Shown here one piece after another: positions 44,576 to 53,325 of a stretch of 64,000 nucleotides of DNA. Position 1 is the stretch's first letter. Each line of letters begins with the position of its first letter. Under the pieces are notes generated by a model that saw only the letters and a list, made by a program, of their open reading frames with translations, made no database searches and was not told where the DNA came from. Made by a program: the position numbers and the translations under genes. This DNA is from Granulosicoccus sp045110515 (GTDB lineage: Bacteria; Pseudomonadota; Gammaproteobacteria; Granulosicoccales; Granulosicoccaceae): NCBI GenBank assembly GCA_045110515.1, contig JBGCGD010000005.1:1-64000 (forward strand), given 5' to 3'.

Positions 44576-45706
44576 TTACTGAGCAAGCCAAGTTTGGAAT
44601 TTCGCGTCTAGATCGTCACGGTTGTCAGCCCACCACTCGTAGTTGTACAAGAAAGTGTTCTTAGCGTTGTTAGGATCGGTAGGCATGTGTGGAGCCATAT
44701 CGATACCGAGCTCTGCGTGCTTACCAACCAATGGCGCTGAAGATGCACGAGCAGGACCGTAAGAGATGTACTTAGACTGGTCAGCTAGGCGCTGAGTGTC
44801 TGTAGCAAATTTTACGTAGTGCAGTGCACGAGCTGTACGAGCTTCGTCAAGGCCAGTAGGGATGATCCAACCGTCAAGATCGAATACCTGTGCGTCCCAC
44901 AACATAGCGACTGGTTGCTTCTGCTCTTCGATGAGTGAGAAGAAACGACCGTTGTAGGTAGAACCTAACAGAGCTTCAGAATCGGCTAGCAGCTGAGGAG
45001 TTTCTGCACCTGCTGACCACCAGATAACGTCGTCACGGATTGTGTCGAGTTTGGCCAGAGCCTGAGCAACACCTTCGTCAGTGCTTAGTACGTCGTATAC
45101 GTCTTCCTTTGCAACGCCGTCACAAAGCAGGGCCCATTCAACGTTGTTGATAGGACGCTTTTCCAAAGAGCGCTTACCAGGGAAAGTTTCTGTATCGAAA
45201 ACTGCACATACGTCAGAAGGTACAGCACCATTCCACTCGGCTACGTCTGTGCGATAGCCCAGTGTTGTTGAGTAAACGATTTGTGGAATGAAGCAATCAG
45301 AGACGAGCAGGTCGCCGAAATCTTCTGACGCAGGAGTGCCGTCTGGCGCAGCAGCTAGCTGAGTGTCAGCATCGATTTCCATCGCTAAGCCTTCGTCACA
45401 AAGACGCATGGCATCAGCAGCAACAACATCTACGACGTCCCAAGTGACGTTGTTAGCTTCGTTCATGGCACGCAACTTAGCAACGGCTTCAGCTGAAGAC
45501 TCGTCGTTGACAATTTCAACGCCAGTCATTTCGCTGTACGGGTTGTGATATGCCTGAAGCTGCGAGTTTGAGTAAGCGCCGCCCCAAGAGACGATGGTCA
45601 TCTGGTCCGCGCAATCTTCACAGGCGGGTAGTTCATCGGCTGCTGTTGCAACCATAGCAACTGCGCTAAGTGCGAATGCACTAGCCAGTCCGGCAGTAAA
45701 TTTCAT
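44576..45706 (-). CDS. ABC transporter periplasmic substrate-binding protein, PotD-like
   Basis: A 376-residue binding protein with signal peptide (GLASAFALSAVAMVATAADE). The mature part has MTIVSWGGAYSNSQLQAYHN, YSTTLGYRTDVAEW and GSTYNGRFF, as in family 1 spermidine/putrescine and opine-type binding proteins. A Cys-rich start (CEDCADQ) is unusual. AGGAG 8 bp before ATG is a strong ribosome site, and codon choice looks more biased than in neighbouring genes, as expected for an abundant protein. Ligand: polyamine by family, ectoine-like by context. Confidence 0.87.
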   Translation of the reverse strand: MKFTAGLASAFALSAVAMVATAADELPACEDCADQMTIVSWGGAYSNSQLQAYHNPYSEMTGVEIVNDESSAEAVAKLRAMNEANNVTWDVVDVVAADAMRLCDEGLAMEIDADTQLAAAPDGTPASEDFGDLLVSDCFIPQIVYSTTLGYRTDVAEWNGAVPSDVCAVFDTETFPGKRSLEKRPINNVEWALLCDGVAKEDVYDVLSTDEGVAQALAKLDTIRDDVIWWSAGAETPQLLADSEALLGSTYNGRFFSLIEEQKQPVAMLWDAQVFDLDGWIIPTGLDEARTARALHYVKFATDTQRLADQSKYISYGPARASSAPLVGKHAELGIDMAPHMPTDPNNAKNTFLYNYEWWADNRDDLDAKFQTWLAQ

Positions 45707-45897
45707 TAAGGATCTCCTCTGTTGGTCCGTGTAAATCGTAACATAAGCTCAGCATGAGTCCAGTGCCAAAGCCGCACTAATACGGGGATATGGGCGGCTC
45801 ATTTCACACTTGTTTGCCCTTTTGACGAGCAATGGGCCGTTTACGACAGGAACATATCGTTTGCGATCAATTCGTTAAAGAAAGTAAACCTAAGTTT

Positions 45898-47019
45898 TTA
45901 GGTTACCGGATCGAGTGCTTTAGCGTCTTCAGCACTCCAGCCGAGGTTGTAAGTGTTGCCTTCTACCGGAATAGTAGAGCGGCCTCCATTAGGCACCTTG
46001 ACGATGAACTCGTCGTTGCCGGCCACGGCCATAACGATTCGTAAGTGATCACCCAGATAAAGAACCTCTTTAACCACTCCTTGAACCATATTGTCACGTT
46101 GCTCGGTGGGTTCAAGTTCGATCCGCTCAGGGCGCAAAGAAAGGGTAGAGCGGGACCCGACATCGCCGATATTAACCGCTTGTGATCGCACCTTAGTGCC
46201 GTCATCTAGCGTCATGGAGCAAATGTCGTTGTTGATATCGGTCACTTCCCCAGACAGTTTGTTGTTCTCGCCAATGAATTGCGCAACAAATGAATTTTGC
46301 GGGCTTTCGTAAAGGGCGTCGGGTGAGGACAGCTGCTGAATGACACCATCCTGGAATACTGCGACACGATCGGACATGGTGAGTGCTTCAGTCTGGTCGT
46401 GGGTGACGTAGACAACACTGACGCCAAGGCTTTCGTGAATGTGTTTAATCTCGTATTGCATTTGCTCACGCAGCTGCTTGTCAAGTGCACCTAGCGGTTC
46501 GTCCATCAGCACTAAGTCTGGATCAAAGACCAAGGCACGTGCAACCGCAACACGTTGCTGCTGACCGCCAGATAACTGCGCCGGACGGCGATTGCCAAAG
46601 GCACCTAACTCAACCATGTCCAAGGCGCGTTTGACTTTGGCGTCTCGTTCACTCTTGCCCATCTTGCGTATTTCAAGTGGAAACGCCAGATTTTCCGCCA
46701 CACTCATATGCGGAAAGAGTGCGTAGTTTTGAAACACCATGCCGATTCCGCGTTTTCTAGGCGGTACATTATTAATAGGCTTATCGTTTAAAAATATTTC
46801 CCCGTGGGTGGCAGGTTCAAAGCCAGCGAGCATCATAAGGCAAGTGGTTTTGCCAGAACCCGAAGGCCCGAGCATCGTGACAAATTCGCCTGGTGCAATA
46901 TTTAGATTGAGGTCTTTTACAACTAAAACTTCGCCGTCGTAGCTTTTTTGAACGTGTTCAAAACGAACCGCTGCGCCTCGAATACCAGACGAAGAATTTG
47001 CGTTGCTTGCTGAGCTCAT
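45898..47019 (-). CDS. ABC transporter ATP-binding protein, PotA-like
   Basis: A 373-residue ATPase: Walker A GPSGSGKTT, Q-loop FQNYALFPHM, signature LSGGQQQRVAVARAL, Walker B LVLMDEP, and a C-terminal TOBE domain (LRPERIELEPTEQ). It is the first gene of the transporter operon. The binding-protein gene follows after 191 bp. A good sigma-70-like promoter lies upstream at 47073-47102. Confidence 0.92.
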   Translation of the reverse strand: MSSASNANSSSGIRGAAVRFEHVQKSYDGEVLVVKDLNLNIAPGEFVTMLGPSGSGKTTCLMMLAGFEPATHGEIFLNDKPINNVPPRKRGIGMVFQNYALFPHMSVAENLAFPLEIRKMGKSERDAKVKRALDMVELGAFGNRRPAQLSGGQQQRVAVARALVFDPDLVLMDEPLGALDKQLREQMQYEIKHIHESLGVSVVYVTHDQTEALTMSDRVAVFQDGVIQQLSSPDALYESPQNSFVAQFIGENNKLSGEVTDINNDICSMTLDDGTKVRSQAVNIGDVGSRSTLSLRPERIELEPTEQRDNMVQGVVKEVLYLGDHLRIVMAVAGNDEFIVKVPNGGRSTIPVEGNTYNLGWSAEDAKALDPVT

Positions 47020-47072
47020 AACGTGTCACTGCAGTAGTTTTTAACGACAAGATGATGGAAGGCGGGCACAGG

Positions 47073-47102
47073 GTTATCCAAAATATGGGAGTTGGCTGTC
47101 AA
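47073..47102 (-). promoter_or_regulatory. Candidate sigma-70 promoter for the pot-like/doeA operon
   Basis: On the minus strand, a perfect -35 TTGACA (47102-47097) is followed after 18 bp by GATAAC (47078-47073), four of six matches to the -10. It lies 54 bp before the PotA-like start codon. Confidence 0.5.
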
Positions 47103-47270
47103 GCGCCTAGGCGACCAGTATATCCCGCCTAGAGCATTCGGAAGCAACCCCGTTTGCAAATCATCCTTTGTCAGACACTACCATATTGCGATATGGCGCT
47201 GGGTCACAATCTTCGGAATATCGCCTGACCATGGGGGACGGCGGCAATTTGGCGAGCTAACGACTTCAAG

Positions 47271-49124
47271 TTACATGAAGAAATTCATAACCAGTAAGGT
47301 GACGACTAAGTACAAGATTGTCATCACGCCACCGACGCGCATAAAGTCGGCCACGCTATATCCGCCGGGGCCCATAATGAGTGCATTGACCTGATTTGTC
47401 GGGATAAGGAAGGCATTTGAGGTTGAGATGGCTACTGTTAGGGCAAACATGGCGGGGTCTGCACCAATAGACACCGCGATATTCACTGCTAAAGGCACTA
47501 ATAAGACAGTGGCACCAATGTTGGACATAACCAGCGTGAAAAATGTGGCCAAGCCTGCAATGACGGTTTGCATGACCCAAATAGGGACATCGCCAATAAG
47601 AACCAGTAAATGTCCGGCTATCCACAGTGCTGCACCGGATTGATCAACAGCGATGCCCAGGGGGATCAGGCACGCCAGTAGAAATACCGTTTGCAGGCTG
47701 ACGGAGTTATAGGCCTCGTCAATCGTGAGAACACCAGTCAGAATCATGCCTAGTGCACCGGCGAGAAGAGAGATGGACAGCGTGTCCGTCAGCATAAAGA
47801 GCACAAGGGACAAAAAGAAAAACAATAAGGCGGGTTTTAATTTGTCGTCTCTTAAGTCTTCGTATTTTACATCGGTGGCGACAACAACGTCGCGGTTGGC
47901 TTTGAGTTTGTTGAGGTCTTTCCAGCTTGAGTGAACTACAAGCGTGTCACCGGAGTGCAGCACCGTATCGCGAAATCCGGTTTTTATTACCTGATCGGCA
48001 CGGTAAATCTGCATAATATTCGTGCCGAAGTTTCGTCTTGGTTTGATATCTCCAATAGCTTTACCTACCAACGAAGAAGCGGGCGGGATAACGATTTCAC
48101 CGATTCCACTGTATTGCGGGTTAAGTACTTTTGAAAAGCGGTCCGGTTCACCTCTCAGTTTCCAGTGGTACTCTTCACAGAAGGCTTCCACCTCGTCTTG
48201 ATTGCCCAGTAGACCCAGGCGCGTGTTTACCCAAACAGTCTCTTCCCGGTCGGGTGGGATCTTGACGACGTCACCACTGTAGAGCGCCAGAATGAAAGGC
48301 ATGTTGGGGTAGGTTTCTTCAATTTGATGAATGCTCATACCGACCATTGGACTCTCAACAGTGATTTGAGCTTCCAGCAGCTCACCGCTGATGCCGTAAA
48401 GGCTCTGGAAGTAATCATCTGTTCGGGAGGTGCGATTGGAATCAGGGTCTTGTTTGGGAAGCATGAACCTCCCGACGAGCATGAAATATAGAAGTCCGGA
48501 AAAACTCAAAGCCGCACCGATGGGCAATACTGCGAACAGGCCGAAGCTCTCCATGTGCAAACTCTCGGGCAATTGAGCGTTTGAGGAGATGATAAGGTCG
48601 TTGAGTAAGATCAGCGGACTCGACCCAATCATGGTAGCCGTGCCGCCCAGAATGATGCAGAACCCGACCGGCATGAGCAGTCTGCTCATCGGGATACCTG
48701 TGCGGGCCGAGACCCGGCTAACAACCGGCAAGAACAACGCAGCCACACCGATGTTTTGCATGAAGCTTGAGGCCAAAGCCGCGATGGCTGACATGACTGG
48801 GCTCACGCGCGCCTCGCTCTTTCCACCGATGCGTAATATGAGTTGAGCAAGGCGACCCATTAGGCCGGTTTTGTCCAGGCCGCGCCCGATGATCATTACG
48901 CCAATGATGGCAATCACAGCGTTACTGGAAAATCCCGAAAAAAGCTCGTTTAGACTCAGGATGGGGTCAATTCCAGGTACGCTGGAAACTAAGCCGAGCG
49001 TAACCATGACAATCATGGCGACGACGTCAACCCGCACCTTTGAAAAGGCGAACATATACACAGTCACAGCGAGCAGGAATAGCACGATGGCCATTTCCAC
49101 TGTTAGTGTGACTGTTTCGTTCAT
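47271..49124 (-). CDS. SLC13/DASS-family anion permease with two TrkA-C domains
   Basis: About 617 residues. Membrane helices at both ends flank a soluble centre (about 200-380) with two TrkA-C/RCK_C-type domains (LEAQITVESPMVGMSIHQIE... and EIVIPPASSLVGKAIGDI...). ILGGTATMIGSSPLILLND and IGATVLLVPLAV are the two substrate-site loops of SLC13 relatives. Such proteins carry sulfate, dicarboxylates or other anions. The ATG at 49124 is chosen over a TTG at 49163 because it directly precedes the first helix. Sulfate would fit the sulfur genes, but this is a guess. Confidence 0.85.
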   Translation of the reverse strand: MNETVTLTVEMAIVLFLLAVTVYMFAFSKVRVDVVAMIVMVTLGLVSSVPGIDPILSLNELFSGFSSNAVIAIIGVMIIGRGLDKTGLMGRLAQLILRIGGKSEARVSPVMSAIAALASSFMQNIGVAALFLPVVSRVSARTGIPMSRLLMPVGFCIILGGTATMIGSSPLILLNDLIISSNAQLPESLHMESFGLFAVLPIGAALSFSGLLYFMLVGRFMLPKQDPDSNRTSRTDDYFQSLYGISGELLEAQITVESPMVGMSIHQIEETYPNMPFILALYSGDVVKIPPDREETVWVNTRLGLLGNQDEVEAFCEEYHWKLRGEPDRFSKVLNPQYSGIGEIVIPPASSLVGKAIGDIKPRRNFGTNIMQIYRADQVIKTGFRDTVLHSGDTLVVHSSWKDLNKLKANRDVVVATDVKYEDLRDDKLKPALLFFFLSLVLFMLTDTLSISLLAGALGMILTGVLTIDEAYNSVSLQTVFLLACLIPLGIAVDQSGAALWIAGHLLVLIGDVPIWVMQTVIAGLATFFTLVMSNIGATVLLVPLAVNIAVSIGADPAMFALTVAISTSNAFLIPTNQVNALIMGPGGYSVADFMRVGGVMTILYLVVTLLVMNFFM

Positions 49125-49369
49125 TGTTAGAGGTCTGTGTTCGGGAAAACAGCGGGTGCGCAAGGCTTAAACGATGCGCGTAGGGAGTGTTTTGGCAAGT
49201 ACCGCGCCAGTTCGATCGCAGTTATTCGCTCTGGCCTCGTGAAACTCAAAATTAGTGGTCTATAGTTTAACGGGTCTGGCCAACCTTCAGACGGTACAGC
49301 TGACGACCAGTCGGTGAATGCGGGCGGTGCCAGAACGACGCCGTAGCGGTAAAGTATGACACTCAATTT

Positions 49370-49386
49370 CGTGACTGATCGTCACG
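49370..49386. promoter_or_regulatory. Inverted repeat, possible operator
   Basis: CGTGAC and GTCACG are perfect arms around a 5-bp centre, between the SLC13 permease gene and the divergent unknown gene. No T-run follows, so an operator is more likely than a terminator. The binding protein is unknown. Confidence 0.4.
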
Positions 49387-49427
49387 ATTGGTTACACCGA
49401 TCGGCAACTAGATGTGCCCAACCATAA

Positions 49428-49456
49428 TTGATCAGAATTCAACCAGTTTCTAATAA
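49428..49456 (+). promoter_or_regulatory. Candidate promoter for the unknown gene at 49519
   Basis: TTGATC and TAATAA are 17 bp apart, with the start codon 63 bp downstream of the -10. It is a partial consensus match only. Confidence 0.3.
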
Positions 49457-49518
49457 AAATTCGCGGCCTCAGATGACGTTAAATAAAGGCTCACTCATGA
49501 AGGTTCGCTGACAAAAAC

Positions 49519-50058
49519 ATGAAAATACAACTTTCCAGTACCTTACCTTTCACACCCGTTCAGCTTGATGCTCGCCATGTGCAGCCGCGCCGTGCTGTCG
49601 GGCAACTCACCGGTTTTGAAGGTGAGCGTGAATATCGTGCAGCTGTGTATGAGTTTAGGCATTCAAATGATGATTCCATTCATTACCAAGTCGATCCCAA
49701 CGAGCGCGTCTACCTAGATGAGTTAAGCGATGCCTCGGATGACAAAGCCCCGGGAAGATCCACCACTGTGCCTGAGTCACTAGAATGGCTCGCTCATGAT
49801 GAGGGAATGAGCTACAAGCCATATTCGTTTCTGGTTATGAATGCTATGACAAAGCTCGTTGCCAATTGGGATGGTGTGGTTTATCGCACACCAAGTGGTG
49901 AACAGTTGCGAGAGACTGCCGTGAATGCGACGCTGCAGGTCATTGATGCTTGTGTCTGTAACCGCTTTGGTCTGTGGGGAATGGTAAATTTATCCGGTGA
50001 CAAGCACGGCCCTCTGGGTAACACCTCAAACCGCCAGCTCGGCTGGGTCCCGCTTTAA
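49519..50058 (+). CDS. Conserved-looking protein of unknown function
   Basis: A 179-residue soluble protein; no signal peptide or membrane helix. Notable segments are YRAAVYEFRHSNDDSIHYQVDP, an acidic middle, SYKPYSFLVMNAMTKLVANWDG and a C-terminal NRFGLWGMVNLSGDKHGPLG. I do not recognise it. It converges with the J-domain/PilZ gene, 9 bp apart. Codon use looks native. Confidence 0.6.
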   Translation: MKIQLSSTLPFTPVQLDARHVQPRRAVGQLTGFEGEREYRAAVYEFRHSNDDSIHYQVDPNERVYLDELSDASDDKAPGRSTTVPESLEWLAHDEGMSYKPYSFLVMNAMTKLVANWDGVVYRTPSGEQLRETAVNATLQVIDACVCNRFGLWGMVNLSGDKHGPLGNTSNRQLGWVPL

Positions 50059-50067
50059 GCGCCTGTG

Positions 50068-50904
50068 TTATGCGGTGGCGCTGAATACAGCGCCTGAGCC
50101 TGATGTGATATCCAACGTTAGGAATTCCATACCGATGGCAAATGTGCCTGCGTGGGAGTTTTGCTTGCAATAACGAACAATGCATATCCCATTTAACAGG
50201 TGAGTATCCAGAACGAGAATACTGCCTATTGCCATAGATTTGACGCAGTCGATCGCGCATCCAGCGATGGACATGTCTGTCATGGTGGCTTTGACGGGAG
50301 ATAGCACTGGCCATTCAGTCCAGAGAGTGGCACTGACTTGGTGATCGTAACGGTATATTTTTCTAACGTCGTCGGCTGAATGTGTGTCGAATTGCTCTAT
50401 CGGTGTGGAGGCAGCTTTACACTGAGCGCAACGTTTTTGCGAAGCGTAACCGATGCCGGTTGCGCGGAAGTTCGGGTGAGTTGCCCGACAGAATGGGCAT
50501 TGGTTCCGTTTGGGCAGAATCGAGTGAGTGAAGTTTTCACGAGATGTTCCCGACGAAGGTGCCTTTCTATATTTTTCGGCCGAATCAGATTTCTGTTCAT
50601 TGGGAGCTTCAGAGGGTTCACGATGTGTCTCCCCCGGCGAGTTTGAGTGACTATTCCAGTCAGGTTTGCCACCAGGTGCCGGTGTTTTTTCAATCAACAG
50701 TTCTTGATCGTAGGCAGCACGGGCCTCTGGATTGCACAGCGTGCTGATGGCTTCGTTGAGTAATTTTGCGGTGGACACGTCTCCACCTAAGTCAGGGTGG
50801 AGTCGCATTTTTTGCATCATAGCCCGATAGCTTGCTTTGATAACAGGCTCAGGAGCGTCCGACTGGACGTGCAATAGCTCGTAATAATTGGGTAGGCTTT
50901 CCAC
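50068..50904 (-). CDS. J-domain, zinc-ribbon and PilZ domain fusion protein
   Basis: A 278-residue protein. Residues 5-70 form a J domain (NYYELLHV, HPD at 36-38, LNEAISTLCNPEARAAYD). A Ser/Glu/Pro-rich linker follows. Cys136/Cys139 (CPFC) and Cys159/Cys162 (CAQC) form a likely zinc ribbon. Residues about 180-268 are a PilZ domain with both cyclic-di-GMP motifs: R181-x3-R185 (RKIYR) and D210-x-S-x2-G215 (DMSIAG). The J domain would engage an Hsp70 (DnaK) and the PilZ domain cyclic di-GMP, so chaperone recruitment may be ligand-controlled. This combination is inferred from motifs. A 16-bp palindrome lies about 80 bp upstream. Confidence 0.82.
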   Translation of the reverse strand: MESLPNYYELLHVQSDAPEPVIKASYRAMMQKMRLHPDLGGDVSTAKLLNEAISTLCNPEARAAYDQELLIEKTPAPGGKPDWNSHSNSPGETHREPSEAPNEQKSDSAEKYRKAPSSGTSRENFTHSILPKRNQCPFCRATHPNFRATGIGYASQKRCAQCKAASTPIEQFDTHSADDVRKIYRYDHQVSATLWTEWPVLSPVKATMTDMSIAGCAIDCVKSMAIGSILVLDTHLLNGICIVRYCKQNSHAGTFAIGMEFLTLDITSGSGAVFSATA

Positions 50905-51314
50905 ACCTAACTATCGGCGATTACTACCAATCTTGTTAGGTATAAAATGAGGGAAAGGGGTATATTTTGCCTAGTTTCCTCTAAATCGTGCACGATTTCA
51001 AAAAAGTGGATTTTGAATAGGCTCCATTGGGCGGCAGGTCTGTGCCAAAAACGCTAGTCGAGGCATCAGTCGAAATAATCGCATCGCAGCTTGCGGCTCC
51101 TTAATGTGCGCGTCGATTTCAACAGATCGTCGACCCTTCAAACCGTAATCCGAAGTCGCGCTTAATTCGCAAGCCGTCAACCCTTTCACAAACCGTACGT
51201 GTCCGAGCAGAGGTATCCATGTGAGACGAACCGGGTTAGTTACTCACCGTTACAGATAAACTGTCAGCAGCTGTATATCTTACGCTGAGTGCTGTTTTCG
51301 AGCGGATCGAGCAA
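50905..51314. other. Divergent intergenic region with palindrome
   Basis: This 410-bp gap separates the J-domain/PilZ gene (minus) from mipA (plus). It has no convincing gene. It holds a perfect 16-bp palindrome at 50983-50998 and a 7-bp inverted repeat ACCTAAC/GTTAGGT (50905-50911 and 50935-50941). The rest shows no clear signal. Confidence 0.6.
50983..50998. promoter_or_regulatory. Perfect 16-bp palindrome, possible operator
   Basis: AAATCGTGCACGATTT is its own reverse complement. Its size and AT-rich ends suit a dimeric helix-turn-helix regulator. It lies 79 bp upstream of the J-domain/PilZ start and 316 bp upstream of mipA. Confidence 0.45.
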
Positions 51315-52187
51315 ATGAATATTAACTATAACTGGGTGGGGAGGATATTACTCCTGCCTCTGTGGATACTTTCAGCCCCTCTATGGGCAGGCGATATTTC
51401 AAGCGATGTTCGCTCTACTGAGCCCACAACGCTAAACAAGCGCGGTGGATTTTTAGAAATCGGAATTGCGGCGGCTATTGAAGAGAGGATCCAGCGGAGC
51501 CTAAATCCAGACCAGGATGGCGACTTGAGTCTTGCGGTCCGCCTGTCATTGAGTGCTGGGTATCGATACGACAGACTTTTTTTTGAAGCCAGTGAGAGTG
51601 GTTTTGATGGCTTGAATATGGGCGTTGTCTTGTGGGAAAACGATCGCTGGAGGTTTGATGCGCTCTTGGCCAATGTTGCAGGCAATTTGACTGTGGAAAG
51701 TGACGAGCCGCCCCCTCCAACAACCGAGGCCGAGCGGAATCGAGCCATCATTGAGCGCGATAGCTTTTACGTCGCTGCCGGTGGACGACTATCAGGCTAT
51801 TTTGGCAATACGCTTATTCAGTTTAGGCTTGTGTCGGATTGGTACGACGACAATGGCTTATTAGGCAGTGCAAGGGTGGGCCGTAACTGGCAGCTGGGGA
51901 ACTGGAATATTCAAGCTGTGGCAGGAATGCGTTATAACTCTAGCCAATTTAATAACTATTTATATGGAATTACATCAGAAGAAGCATCTGAGCGGTTTCC
52001 AGAATTTACGACTAAGCATGCCTGGATATCCGAAGTAGAACTCGGTGCAAGCTTACCGTTAAAAGAAAACTGGGTGTATTCATCAAGGCTTAGGTTTCGT
52101 CACTATCCGGGTTCGGTTACCGATAGTCCTCTGGTTATAGATGGCGGTGACGTCATCTTAACGACTGCTATCCACTACGTTTTCTAG
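51315..52187 (+). CDS. MipA/OmpV-family outer-membrane protein
   Basis: A 290-residue beta-barrel precursor. Signal peptide ILLLPLWILSAPLWAGD. The mature part has alternating strands (FLEIGIAAAIEE, SLSAGYRYDRLFFEAS, GMRYNSSQFNNYLYGI) and ends in an aromatic C-terminal strand with final Phe (TTAIHYVF), as needed for barrel insertion. MipA proteins occur as scaffolds or antimicrobial-response porin-like proteins. It heads the operon mipA-DUF3019-regulator-kinase. Confidence 0.88.
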   Translation: MNINYNWVGRILLLPLWILSAPLWAGDISSDVRSTEPTTLNKRGGFLEIGIAAAIEERIQRSLNPDQDGDLSLAVRLSLSAGYRYDRLFFEASESGFDGLNMGVVLWENDRWRFDALLANVAGNLTVESDEPPPPTTEAERNRAIIERDSFYVAAGGRLSGYFGNTLIQFRLVSDWYDDNGLLGSARVGRNWQLGNWNIQAVAGMRYNSSQFNNYLYGITSEEASERFPEFTTKHAWISEVELGASLPLKENWVYSSRLRFRHYPGSVTDSPLVIDGGDVILTTAIHYVF

Positions 52188-52203
52188 GTCTTGATTCGCA
52201 GAG

Positions 52204-52608
52204 ATGCTTAGATTGTTTTCCGTGTTCTTGAAATCGTGCGCACTGGCTTTGTTGCTTGTGGCAAGCGCGTCGAACGCAGACGAAAAATTGAAAGCTTTAA
52301 CCTTGCTCGCTAAACCGACCTCATGTGTTGCGCTTCACCGGGGGCAGATGTGCTTTCAAGAAATCCGATTCACCTGGGAATCGGATTCGTCTAATTCCTA
52401 CTGCTTATATCAAAATGGTATTGAGACAGCTTTGTATTGTTCTCGGTCGGCGAAAAATTCTTATATTCATAAGTATGCCTCTGAATCGTTTCAGACGTTT
52501 TCTTTGTTGGAAGCAGACTCTGGAATTACTCTGTCTACGGTAAAAATCAATACAGCCTGGGTTTACCGAACAGGGCGTCGAAGCTCAAGTGGCTGGAGGT
52601 TGTTCTAA
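52204..52608 (+). CDS. DUF3019 periplasmic protein
   Basis: A 134-residue exported protein (SCALALLLVASASNADE signal). The mature part has the DUF3019 pattern: LLAKPTSCVALHRGQMCFQ, IRFTWES, SYCLYQNG and YCSRSAKN, with four cysteines that could form two disulfides. Members sit beside mipA and two-component genes in Shewanella and Vibrio relatives. Function unknown, possibly a periplasmic partner of the kinase. The gene is 16 bp after mipA and its stop lies 3 bp before the regulator start. Confidence 0.82.
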   Translation: MLRLFSVFLKSCALALLLVASASNADEKLKALTLLAKPTSCVALHRGQMCFQEIRFTWESDSSNSYCLYQNGIETALYCSRSAKNSYIHKYASESFQTFSLLEADSGITLSTVKINTAWVYRTGRRSSSGWRLF

Positions 52609-52611
52609 CTG

Positions 52612-53316
52612 ATGTCAGACTCAATGGAAGATCAACAGCACATAATGGTAGTCGAGGATGATGCCTCACTGGCGCGTTGGATGGCCGATTACCTAGAAAT
52701 GCATGATTTTACGGTGACAGTGGCGAATCAGGGAGATATCGCCGTTGACATGATAAAATCTGATAGGCCCAATGCCGTTGTACTCGATTTAAATCTTCCC
52801 ATGTTAGATGGCTTGGAAGTGTGTCGACAAGTACGCGATTTTTACGATAAGCCTATTGTCATGCTCACTGCGCGCGATACCGATTCCGATGAAGTAACTG
52901 GGTTGGATACAGGTGCCGATGATTACCTGACAAAGCCGATAAAGCCCAGTATTTTATTAGCGCGTTTACGCGCATTGCTGAGAAGAAGTGAAAAAGTGCT
53001 TGGTGATTCGCGTATTCTCATAGGTGGGCTAAGTATCGACTCAGATTCCCGAACAGTGCTTCTAAATGATGAGGTTGTTGCCTTATCGTCTCATGAATTT
53101 GATGTGTTGCACTTGCTAGCCAGCAATGTGGGTAAACCGCTCAGTCGTGAGGCGCTCATAGAGCGCATAAGGGGTATCGAATACGATGGGTTTGACCGCT
53201 CTGTTGATATTTGCGTGTCCAGGTTAAGGCGCAAACTCAAAGATGATGCTCAGCTCCCTCGACGGATAAAAACACTGCGTGGTGTTGGATACCTTTTAGC
53301 CTCAGATGCCTGGTAG
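52612..53316 (+). CDS. OmpR-family response regulator
   Basis: A 234-residue regulator: receiver domain with acidic pocket VVEDDASLARWM, phosphoacceptor Asp in VVLDLNLPMLDG, Thr in MLTARD and Lys in TKPIKPS; winged-helix DNA-binding domain from about 140 (ALSSHEFDVLHLLASNVGKP, SVDICVSRLRRKL, TLRGVGYLL). It likely controls mipA and its own operon. The kinase gene follows after 9 bp. Confidence 0.93.
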   Translation: MSDSMEDQQHIMVVEDDASLARWMADYLEMHDFTVTVANQGDIAVDMIKSDRPNAVVLDLNLPMLDGLEVCRQVRDFYDKPIVMLTARDTDSDEVTGLDTGADDYLTKPIKPSILLARLRALLRRSEKVLGDSRILIGGLSIDSDSRTVLLNDEVVALSSHEFDVLHLLASNVGKPLSREALIERIRGIEYDGFDRSVDICVSRLRRKLKDDAQLPRRIKTLRGVGYLLASDAW

Positions 53317-53325
53317 TCTAATTTC

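Larger units (their letters stand above)
49125..49518. other. Intergenic region with inverted repeat
   Basis: This 394-bp divergent gap holds no convincing gene; a 79-codon minus-strand frame at 49127-49366 has no recognisable features. It contains the inverted repeat CGTGAC-TGATC-GTCACG (49370-49386) and a plausible plus-strand promoter at 49428-49456. Confidence 0.6.

Noticed and set aside
49127..49366. A 79-codon minus-strand frame upstream of the SLC13 permease
   Set aside because: It overlaps the permease start region, has no recognisable motif and no ribosome site that I could support.
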